Positions 1-6,154 of a stretch of DNA of 6,154 nt are shown in pieces. This stretch comes from Rhodospirillales bacterium. Lineage in GTDB: Bacteria; Pseudomonadota; Alphaproteobacteria; Rhodospirillales_A; Casp-alpha2. The stretch spans positions 1 through 6,154 of the forward strand of contig JAESSX010000206.1 in assembly GCA_016763915.1 (NCBI GenBank), written 5' to 3'. The notes beneath the pieces are model-generated. The model was not told where the DNA came from. It ran no database searches and saw only the letters and a program-made list of their open reading frames with translations. The stretch's first letter is position 1; every line of letters begins with the position of its first letter. The translations under genes were made by a program, and so were the position numbers.

Positions 1-333
1 ATCCAGAGCCATGCCGAAAAGCACCGCTATGGCGTGGTGCGGGATTTCTGCGGCCACGGCCTGGGCCAGGTGTTCCACAACGCGCCCAACGTCATGCATT
101 ACGGCACCGCCGGCGAAGGCGACGTGTTGCGGACAGGCATGTTCTTCACCATCGAGCCGATGATCAACACCGGCTCCTACGAGGTGAAAATCCTCGACGA
201 CGGCTGGACGGCGGTGACCAAGGACCGTTCGCTGTCGGCCCAGTTCGAGCATTCCCTCGGCGTCACCGCCGACGGCTATGAGGTGTTCACCCTGTCGCCG
301 GCCGGGCTCGACCGGCCGCCCTACGACCTCTAA
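1..333 (+). CDS. map: Type I methionine aminopeptidase, C-terminal part (5' end outside window)
   Basis: This enzyme removes the initiator methionine from nascent cytosolic proteins. The reading frame is open from base 1 and ends at TAA 331-333, so 110 residues of a protein usually near 250-270 are visible. Three of the five metal ligands of the pita-bread fold can be seen: the His of a GHGLG motif (codon 55-57), the Glu of FTIEP (154-156) and the Glu of SAQFEH (247-249). The second His after GHGLG (76-78, in VFHNAP) matches the substrate-contacting His of the family. The two Asp ligands would lie upstream and cannot be checked. The C-terminus (DGYEVFTLSP followed by a short tail) is normal, so nothing suggests a broken gene. 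radC starts 9 nt after the stop, which implies one transcript. The family assignment is secure. Confidence 0.96.
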   Translation: MQSHAEKHRYGVVRDFCGHGLGQVFHNAPNVMHYGTAGEGDVLRTGMFFTIEPMINTGSYEVKILDDGWTAVTKDRSLSAQFEHSLGVTADGYEVFTLSPAGLDRPPYDL

Positions 334-342
334 GACCGTCCC

Positions 343-1032
343 GTGGCGAAAACCCCCGACAAGCCCGACCAGGCAGGCCACCGCGGCCGGCTCAGGGGGC
401 GGTTCGTGAAAAGCGGCGGCGACGCGCTGGCCGATTACGAGATGCTGGAACTGTTGCTGTTCCAGGCCCAGTCCAGGCGCGACATGAAGCCGCTGGCGAA
501 ACGCCTGTTGAACAAATTCGGCAGTTTTTCCGCCGTCATCAGCGCCGAACCCGCCGCCCTGAAAGAGGTCGAGGGCGTCGGCGAGGCGGTGGTGGTCACG
601 CTGAAGACCGTGCAGGCGGCGGCCTTGCGCCTGAGCCACGAGGAAATCATGGACCAGCCGGTGCTGTCGTCGTGGGACAAGCTGATCGCCTATTGCCGGG
701 CCTCCATGGGCCATCAGAAGAACGAGCATTTCCGGATCCTGTTCCTCAACCGCCAGAACGTCCTGATCGCCGACGAGGTGCAGCAATCCGGCACCGTCGA
801 TCACACCCCGGTGTATCCGCGCGAAGTCGTCAAACGCGCCCTGGAATTGAGCGCAACGGCGATCATCATGGTCCACAACCACCCCTCCGGCGACCCGACC
901 CCGAGCCAGGCCGACATCGAAATGACCCGGCAAGTGGCGGATGCCGGGGCCAAGCTCTCGATCGTGCTGCACGATCACCTGATCATGACCAAGGCCGGAC
1001 ATTCGTCGTTCAAGGAGATGGGGCTACTGTGA
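343..1032 (+). CDS. radC: RadC family protein (JAMM/MPN+ domain)
   Basis: The 229-residue product starts at GTG 343, 9 nt after map. This start keeps the conserved N-terminal [10 protein letters not shown] stretch that opens RadC proteins; no strong Shine-Dalgarno precedes it, so translation may be coupled to map. Residues about 10-95 form the UPF0758-type helix-hairpin-helix part, with the hairpin GVG at 78-80. Residues about 105-229 form the JAB/MPN+ domain. The full JAMM zinc signature is present: Glu128, then His178-x-His180 and Asp191 in the [14 protein letters not shown] motif, with the correct ten-residue spacing. Despite the historical name, a direct repair role is not established for the family; it is predicted to be a metal-dependent hydrolase acting near DNA. 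Length and motifs are ordinary. The last four bases overlap the next gene. Confidence 0.95.
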   Translation: MAKTPDKPDQAGHRGRLRGRFVKSGGDALADYEMLELLLFQAQSRRDMKPLAKRLLNKFGSFSAVISAEPAALKEVEGVGEAVVVTLKTVQAAALRLSHEEIMDQPVLSSWDKLIAYCRASMGHQKNEHFRILFLNRQNVLIADEVQQSGTVDHTPVYPREVVKRALELSATAIIMVHNHPSGDPTPSQADIEMTRQVADAGAKLSIVLHDHLIMTKAGHSSFKEMGLL

Positions 1033-2234
1033 CCATTGCCCGCGTCTTCGTTCCCTTCGCGCTGGGTTATTTCCTGTCCTACCTGTTGCGGGTGGTCAAC
1101 GCCGTCATCGCGCCCGACCTGGTGCGGGACCTCAGCCTGACGGCGGCCGACTTAGGGCTATTGACGAACACCAATTTCCTCGCTTTCGCCGCCGCCCAAC
1201 TGCCGCTCGGCATCCTGCTCGACCGCTATGGCCCGCGCCGCACGGAAGCCGTCCTGTTGTTGTTCGCGGCGCTCGGCGCTTTTCTGTTCGCCACCGCCGC
1301 CGACGCGCCGGGACTGATCGCCGGGCGCGCGCTGATCGGGCTCGGCACCTCGGCCTGCCTGATGGGGGCGTTCAAGGCTTATGTCCTGTGGCTGCCGAAT
1401 GAGCGCATTCCGCTGATCAACGGCTTGCAGATGGCGGCCGGGGGCCTCGGCGCGGTGGCCGGCACGGTGCCGGTGGAAATGGCGCTGGCGGTGACCGACT
1501 GGCGCGGCCTTTTCTTCTTTTTCGGCGGGCTGGCCATCCTCTTTGCCGCGATCATTTACCTCATCGTGCCCCGGCGCGGCGGCACCGACAGCATTCCCGG
1601 CACCATGAAAGACCAAGTCTCGGGCATCATTCAGGTCGTTACCAGCCCTCAATTCTGGCGCATCGCGCCGATGACCGTCACCTCGCAAAGCATGTTCTTA
1701 GGGACTCAGAGCCTGTGGTCCGGGCCGTGGCTCGGCGACGTGGCGGGGCTCGGGCGCGAGACCATAGCGCAACACCTGTTGTGGGTCGCCATCGCCATGG
1801 TCGCGGGTTTTTTGGCCATGGGCGTCATCGCCGAGCGGCTCGGCAGGCTGGGCATCCATACCATCACCGTCGCCTTCGCCGGCATGATCATGTTCGCCAT
1901 CGTGCAACTGCCCATGGTCCTGCAATGGACCGGCGCGGTGCTGCCGATGTGGATGGTATTCGGATTCTTCGGCACGGCGGGGATTCTCAGCTACGCCGCC
2001 ATGCCGCGATATTTCCCAACCGAATTGACCGGGCGGGTGATTACCGGGTTGAACGTCTTGACCTTCGGCGGCGCGTTCGCCGCCCAGTGGGGCATGGGCG
2101 TGATTATCAATATGTGGCCGGCCACCGGCGGCGGCTACGCAGCCGAAGGCTATCAGGCGGCGTTCGCCGTGATGGTCGCCCTGCAGGCCGCCGGGCTGGC
2201 GTGGTTTGCTCTGTTCCGCCGGGGCAAGTTGTAA
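1029..2234 (+). CDS. Major facilitator superfamily transporter, substrate unknown
   Basis: I place the start at GTG 1029, overlapping the radC stop as GTGA. The frame stays open farther upstream, but that part is only the radC shadow, and hydrophobic sequence begins right after 1029. AAGGAG at 1012-1017 could serve as ribosome site, though 11 nt away, so translational coupling is likely. The 401-residue product has about twelve hydrophobic segments, typical MFS size, with a hydrophilic central loop near residues 180-200. An MFS motif-A-like loop ([11 protein letters not shown], residues 61-71) follows the second segment. The N-terminal [11 protein letters not shown] stretch recalls a group of proteobacterial MFS permeases, but I cannot name a substrate. 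It should be an inner-membrane secondary transporter. The fold is secure; the direction and cargo are not visible. Confidence 0.9.
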   Translation: MTIARVFVPFALGYFLSYLLRVVNAVIAPDLVRDLSLTAADLGLLTNTNFLAFAAAQLPLGILLDRYGPRRTEAVLLLFAALGAFLFATAADAPGLIAGRALIGLGTSACLMGAFKAYVLWLPNERIPLINGLQMAAGGLGAVAGTVPVEMALAVTDWRGLFFFFGGLAILFAAIIYLIVPRRGGTDSIPGTMKDQVSGIIQVVTSPQFWRIAPMTVTSQSMFLGTQSLWSGPWLGDVAGLGRETIAQHLLWVAIAMVAGFLAMGVIAERLGRLGIHTITVAFAGMIMFAIVQLPMVLQWTGAVLPMWMVFGFFGTAGILSYAAMPRYFPTELTGRVITGLNVLTFGGAFAAQWGMGVIINMWPATGGGYAAEGYQAAFAVMVALQAAGLAWFALFRRGKL

Positions 2235-2248
2235 AGGGCACAGGGCAT

Positions 2249-2277
2249 TTTTCAAATCCGTGGCGGTTCTGTAAGAT
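2249..2277 (+). promoter_or_regulatory. Candidate sigma-70-type promoter of purB
   Basis: TTTTCA (2249-2254) and TAAGAT (2272-2277) are separated by 17 nt, and each matches its consensus hexamer at four of six positions. Initiation would fall near 2284, giving a leader of roughly 28 nt. The purB ribosome site is weak: AAGAGA at 2301-2306, five bases before ATG 2312. I see no purine riboswitch or convincing PurR-type operator in this gap, and no clear terminator for the MFS gene, so read-through from upstream is possible. Confidence 0.4.
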
Positions 2278-2311
2278 GGACGCCTTAATTTTTAAAGCAT
2301 AAGAGACTTAA

Positions 2312-3706
<1,395 letters not shown>

Positions 3707-3709
3707 GCG

Positions 3710-3904
3710 ATGAGCGACACGGACGCGGAACTACCCAAATACCGGCTGCTTACCGGCATTGATGACGCGGCGTTTTGCAAACGCGTGTCGGCGGAACTGG
3801 AAAAGGGCTATGTGCTGTATGGCTCACCGGCCTGCACCATCAACCCGGAGACCGGCGAAATGCGCGTCGCCCAGGCGATCATCCGCCCCGAGTTGAAGCC
3901 TTAG
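3710..3904 (+). CDS. DUF1737 domain protein, function unknown
   Basis: A 64-residue protein starts at ATG 3710, preceded by a strong Shine-Dalgarno (GGGGAGG, 3695-3701, 8 nt spacing) that lies inside the end of purB. The sequence shows the DUF1737 pattern: YRLLTGIDDAAFC near residues 11-23, then a Gly-Tyr-x-Leu-Tyr-Gly-x-Pro stretch (about 33-40), then VAQAIIRPE near the end. There is no signal peptide, membrane segment or Cys pair. Proteins of this family are small, cytosolic and uncharacterised as far as I know. The 3-nt gap after purB suggests it is made with adenylosuccinate lyase, but that does not establish a role in purine synthesis. The real gene status is well supported by the family match and ribosome site. 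Confidence 0.88.
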   Translation: MSDTDAELPKYRLLTGIDDAAFCKRVSAELEKGYVLYGSPACTINPETGEMRVAQAIIRPELKP

Positions 3905-3905
3905 A

Positions 3906-4247
3906 TTACACGCTGTCGGACTTGAAGCCCTGCTTGACCTTTTCGGAGGCGACCGCGAACAGCCGGTCCATTTCGGCGCGCACTTCGTCTTCGCTGATGC
4001 CGGCGCCGCGGTCTTCGATGTCTTTCATCACCTTGCGGACAACGTCCTCGATGCCCGGCTCTTCCAGGTCCGACGCGATGACCTCCTTGACGTAGGCATC
4101 GGCCTCGTCCGTGGTCAGGCCGAATTTATGGGCCAGCCATTCACCGAGCAGACGGTTGCGCCGGGCTTCGGCCTTGAACTGAAGTTCCTGGCTCATTTCA
4201 AAGCGGAGTTCCTCGCCCCGTTCCCGGGTCCTGAAGGTGTCAGACAT
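3906..4247 (-). CDS. ATPase inhibitor subunit zeta (DUF1476 family)
   Basis: The 113-residue product on the minus strand starts at the ATG complementary to 4245-4247, with AGAGGA (complement of 4255-4260) 7 nt upstream. It matches the DUF1476 family, identified in Paracoccus denitrificans as the zeta subunit that inhibits ATP hydrolysis by F1Fo-ATP synthase. Visible family hallmarks are an N-terminal RERGEELRF segment (the intrinsically inhibitory part in Paracoccus), ELQFKAEARRNRLLGEW (about 21-37), the charged DLEEPGIEDVVRKV stretch (about 60-73) and the ISEDEVRAEMDRLFAVA helix near the end. The highly charged, helical composition fits the four-helix bundle of zeta. It is a cytosolic, alphaproteobacteria-restricted protein. 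Whether it inhibits strongly varies between species, so the biochemical strength here is unknown. Confidence 0.92.
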   Translation of the reverse strand: MSDTFRTRERGEELRFEMSQELQFKAEARRNRLLGEWLAHKFGLTTDEADAYVKEVIASDLEEPGIEDVVRKVMKDIEDRGAGISEDEVRAEMDRLFAVASEKVKQGFKSDSV

Positions 4248-4262
4248 TGCCTCGTCCTCTTG

Positions 4263-4290
4263 TTAGTAATCCTTTAGGTTTATGTATAGT
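4263..4290 (+). promoter_or_regulatory. Candidate promoter of the NRDE/TANGO2-family gene, overlapping the divergent one
   Basis: TATAGT (4285-4290) matches the -10 consensus at five of six positions; TTAGTA (4263-4268) lies 16 nt upstream as a poor -35. Its -10 shares bases with the -10 proposed for the opposite strand, since the TATGTATAG patch reads as AT-rich on both strands. No Shine-Dalgarno is visible before ATG 4341; the leader instead has an eight-A run at 4325-4332. Confidence 0.35.
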
Positions 4291-4309
4291 CGTTTGGACC
4301 CCATATCAA
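4281..4309 (-). promoter_or_regulatory. Candidate promoter of the zeta-subunit gene
   Basis: On the minus strand TTGATA (complement of 4304-4309) is followed by TATACA (complement of 4283-4288) after 15 nt, or by the poorer TACATA (complement of 4281-4286) after 17 nt. The -35 hexamer is a five-of-six match. It sits in an AT-richer patch of a GC-rich window. The leader would be about 25-30 nt. Confidence 0.4.
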
Positions 4310-4340
4310 CTCCCCCAGAGACCTAAAAAAAACAACGCCC

Positions 4341-5084
4341 ATGTGCACCATTGTCATCCTCCGCCGCCCCGGCCATGACTGGCCGCTTATCCTCGCCGCC
4401 AACCGCGACGAAATGGCGGACCGATCGTGGCAACCGCCGGGCCGCCACTGGCCGGACCGGGTCGAAGTCACGGCCGGGCTGGACGATCTGGCGGGCGGAA
4501 CCTGGCTCGGGCTCAACGACTGGGGCGTCATCGCCGGTGTCCTCAACCGGCCGGGATCGCTGGGGCCCGATCCGGTTTTGCGGAGCCGCGGCGAACTGCC
4601 GTTGGAGGCCATGGACCACGCCGAGGCCGCCGTCGCCGCTGACGCGCTGGCCGCCATCGACCCCATGAGTTACCGGTCTTTCAACATGATCATCGCCGAT
4701 GCCAAACAGGCGTACTGGCTGTGTTCGCCCGGCGAGGGGGCCCCGGTGCGCACCGAGCCGATCGCCGAAGGCCTGTCGATGATCACCGCCCACGACCTTA
4801 ACGACGCCGCGGCACCCCGCATCAAACACTATAAACCCCTGTTCGAGGCCGCCACCCCGCCCGACCCGGAAACCGGCGACTGGAGCGCCTGGCAGGCGTT
4901 GATGGGCGACCGCCGCGACGATGCGGATAACGGGGGCATGACCATCGACACGGATAGCGGCTTCGCCACCGTGTCGTCGTCGCTGCTGGCGCTGCCGGGG
5001 CATGAACGTCACGAGGTCAAACCCCGCTGGCTGCTGGCCCCCGGCCGCCCCGACAAAACGGACTATGAGGCGGTGGACCTCTAG
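4341..5084 (+). CDS. NRDE family protein (TANGO2-like)
   Basis: The 247-residue product begins MCTIVIL and carries the family-defining Asn-Arg-Asp-Glu motif at residues 21-24, followed by GGTWLGLNDWGVIAGVLNR near 51-69. These are the marks of the NRDE/TANGO2 (transport and Golgi organisation 2) family. Cys2 is placed like the nucleophile of N-terminal nucleophile hydrolases, so removal of Met1 would expose it; a catalytic role is inference. Eukaryotic members have been linked to haem handling and mitochondrial metabolism, while the bacterial role is not settled. There is no signal peptide or membrane segment, so it should be cytosolic. Length is normal and the C-terminus (RPDKTDYEAVDL) looks complete. 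It stands alone, divergent from the zeta gene. No other in-frame start lies upstream with better signals. Confidence 0.9.
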   Translation: MCTIVILRRPGHDWPLILAANRDEMADRSWQPPGRHWPDRVEVTAGLDDLAGGTWLGLNDWGVIAGVLNRPGSLGPDPVLRSRGELPLEAMDHAEAAVAADALAAIDPMSYRSFNMIIADAKQAYWLCSPGEGAPVRTEPIAEGLSMITAHDLNDAAAPRIKHYKPLFEAATPPDPETGDWSAWQALMGDRRDDADNGGMTIDTDSGFATVSSSLLALPGHERHEVKPRWLLAPGRPDKTDYEAVDL

Positions 5085-5089
5085 GCGTT

Positions 5090-5105
5090 ACGGCTCGCCT
5101 GCCGT
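5090..5105 (+). terminator. Weak stem-loop after the NRDE gene, possible terminator
   Basis: ACGGC (5090-5094) can pair with GCCGT (5101-5105) around a 6-nt loop, starting 6 nt after the stop codon. Only a mixed TTGTATT tract follows, not a run of T, and the stem is just five pairs. It may be a weak terminator or a chance hairpin. Confidence 0.25.
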
Positions 5106-5109
5106 TGTA

Positions 5110-5138
5110 TTGGTAAAAAGCCCGATCCGTGCGATAAC
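5110..5138 (+). promoter_or_regulatory. Candidate promoter of the TPR-protein gene
   Basis: TTGGTA (5110-5115) and GATAAC (5133-5138) are 17 nt apart, each four of six to consensus. Initiation near 5145 would give a leader of roughly 27 nt. The gap between the NRDE gene and the TPR gene is AT-richer than the genes before it, in line with a separate transcription unit starting here. Confidence 0.35.
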
Positions 5139-5161
5139 AAGAAGGTGTAAAACAGAACGCT

Positions 5162-5165
5162 GGAG
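5162..5165 (+). promoter_or_regulatory. Ribosome binding site that sets the GTG start at 5172
   Basis: GGAG lies 6 nt before GTG 5172. The frame is closed by TAA at 5148-5150, and between there and 5172 no ATG, GTG or TTG occurs in frame. The start is therefore well constrained although it is not ATG. Confidence 0.6.
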
Positions 5166-5171
5166 CACGGC

Positions 5172-6154
5172 GTGGTTGAGTTTCGCGACAGCCCCATAAA
5201 GTGGATCGAAGCGCACCCTGCGTTCACCGGCGCGGCCGTTGCGATCTTGCTTGCCGCCGCCGGGGGTATTTGGGGACTTTTAAGAAACGACCAGCCCCAA
5301 CCTCCGCCACAAACGAACATCACCCAAAACGCCCCCGGCGTTATAGTGAACCGCGCCGGCGGCAACGTGACTGTCTCCACGGGGCTCTCCAGCGGGGACA
5401 TCGCCAAAATCATCGAGGCTGCCACGAAAGGCGCGGGCGCGAACCAGGACGCCGCGTTCCGATCCCTGAGCGCGGAACTCAACCGGGCGCACCAAAGCCA
5501 AGCTTTTACCGAACAGGCGATCCGGTCTTTTTTCGACACTCTGGGCAAAAAAAACGTCCCCATTGAAAATTTTCCGGCGCTTCTCAATGAGATCGCAAAC
5601 GGCCATCTGGATACCCTCAAGCGGCTGAGCGAACTGGAAACCAAAACCCGGTCCGACGCCAACGACGAAAATGCCGCGGCCAAAATCGACGGCGCCCGGG
5701 AGGCGGTTTCCGAAGGCCGCCTCGCCGACGCCGACGGACTTCTCGCCGAAGCCCTGAGCGAAGAACAGGACCGCCTCGCAAAAGAAGAGAAACGGACAAA
5801 GCGGCGGCGCACCGCCATCGCCGATTTGATCGCGGAACGGGCCGGAATTGCCCTTTTGGCCCTGAATTACCAGGAGGCGGCCAAATTCTACTCTAAATCA
5901 GCCGATGCGACCCCAGCGCAGAACAAGCGGACCAAGGCCTTAAGGTATTTGTTTGCAGGCGATGCCCATCGGAAAAAGGGGTCCCTGAAACCGGGGCGGG
6001 CTGCTCATGAGCAAGCGATGAAAATTTTCCAAGGCCTCGCCGGGGACAACCCCTCCAATGCCCAGACCCAGCGCGACCTTACCGTCAGTTATGGCAGGAT
6101 CGGCGACATTTCCGCCGACCAGGGCGCCCTCGAAAACTACCGGAAATCCCTCGC
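5172..6154 (+). CDS. Membrane-anchored TPR protein, N-terminal part (runs off the window)
   Basis: From GTG 5172 the frame is open to the window end: 327 residues plus two bases. Residues 1-16 are polar; 17-37 form one hydrophobic segment, a signal-anchor without an obvious cleavage site. A proline/glutamine linker (40-48) leads to a short Gly/Asn/Val segment (NITQNAPGVIVNRAGGNVTV, 49-68) that reads like beta strands. Residues about 76-165 are helical and include QAIRSFFDTLGKKNVP (115-130), a pattern I recall from large alphaproteobacterial TPR proteins. TPR-like helices follow at about 175-195, 215-248 and 256-290, with a Lys/Arg/Glu-rich stretch at 197-214. The last part has NPSNAQTQRDLTVSYGRIGD (293-312), the hallmark of a tandem TPR module normally repeated many times. 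Such proteins often act as scaffolds joined to TIR, NACHT, CHAT or peptidase domains; none is visible here. Function is unknown. Base composition is less GC-rich than its neighbours (about half GC over 5881-5960). Confidence 0.85.
   Translation, partial: MVEFRDSPIKWIEAHPAFTGAAVAILLAAAGGIWGLLRNDQPQPPPQTNITQNAPGVIVNRAGGNVTVSTGLSSGDIAKIIEAATKGAGANQDAAFRSLSAELNRAHQSQAFTEQAIRSFFDTLGKKNVPIENFPALLNEIANGHLDTLKRLSELETKTRSDANDENAAAKIDGAREAVSEGRLADADGLLAEALSEEQDRLAKEEKRTKRRRTAIADLIAERAGIALLALNYQEAAKFYSKSADATPAQNKRTKALRYLFAGDAHRKKGSLKPGRAAHEQAMKIFQGLAGDNPSNAQTQRDLTVSYGRIGDISADQGALENYRKSL

Noticed and set aside
672..1028. Upstream extension of the MFS open frame inside radC
   Set aside because: The extension translates to a Pro/Arg-rich sequence without family similarity and overlaps the RadC JAMM domain in another frame; the hydrophobic N-terminus starts after GTG 1029.
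3893..3929. Repeated octamer TTGAAGCC (3893-3900 and 3922-3929) across the convergent stops
   Set aside because: The copies are in direct orientation, cannot form a terminator hairpin, and each is explained by coding sequence; chance is the simplest reading.
5090..5171. Possible integration site at the border before the TPR gene
   Set aside because: No tRNA 3' end, direct repeat pair or integrase is visible; only the composition shift supports a boundary.
5201..5566. A 121-codon plus-strand frame inside the start of the TPR gene
   Set aside because: It is an Arg/Pro-rich out-of-frame translation of the TPR gene, with no domain and no ribosome site of its own.
5081..5818. A 245-codon minus-strand frame opposite the TPR gene
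   Set aside because: It is Ser/Arg/Ala-rich low-complexity sequence and lies antisense to a frame with recognisable anchor and TPR features and a good ribosome site.

Overview
The window looks like a piece of a high-GC alphaproteobacterial chromosome, probably from the Rhodospirillales or a relative. Two small genes point there: a DUF1476 protein, which is the zeta inhibitor subunit of the alphaproteobacterial F1-ATPase, and a DUF1737 protein. Base composition and codon use (GC-rich third positions) agree. The lineage is inferred from gene content alone; there is no rRNA gene here to settle it.

Layout. Positions 1-2234 (+) hold a tightly packed run: the 3' end of map (methionine aminopeptidase), radC (9 nt later) and an MFS transporter that overlaps radC by 4 nt (GTGA). 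These are very likely co-transcribed. A 77-nt gap (2235-2311) with a plausible promoter leads to purB (adenylosuccinate lyase, 2312-3706) and, 3 nt after its stop, a 64-residue DUF1737 protein. The zeta-subunit gene (3906-4247) runs the other way and meets the DUF1737 gene tail to tail with 1 nt between stop codons. A 93-nt AT-richer divergent region (4248-4340) separates it from an NRDE/TANGO2-family gene (4341-5084, +). After an 87-nt gap with a candidate promoter, the window ends inside a gene for an N-terminally membrane-anchored TPR protein (5172 to beyond 6154).

Function. Most genes are housekeeping: protein N-terminal maturation, purine synthesis and ATPase control. PurB and the zeta inhibitor both bear on adenylate metabolism, but their adjacency is only suggestive. 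The accessory part is the last gene. Its composition is less GC-rich than its neighbours, and its domain order (anchor, short glycine-rich beta-like segment, helical region, TPRs with an NPSN...QRDL...SY...GD module) resembles large proteobacterial TPR proteins that often carry signalling or effector domains. The part that would define its function lies outside the window. I see no CRISPR array, tRNA, rRNA, insertion sequence or attachment site, and no gene-free stretch above 300 bases.
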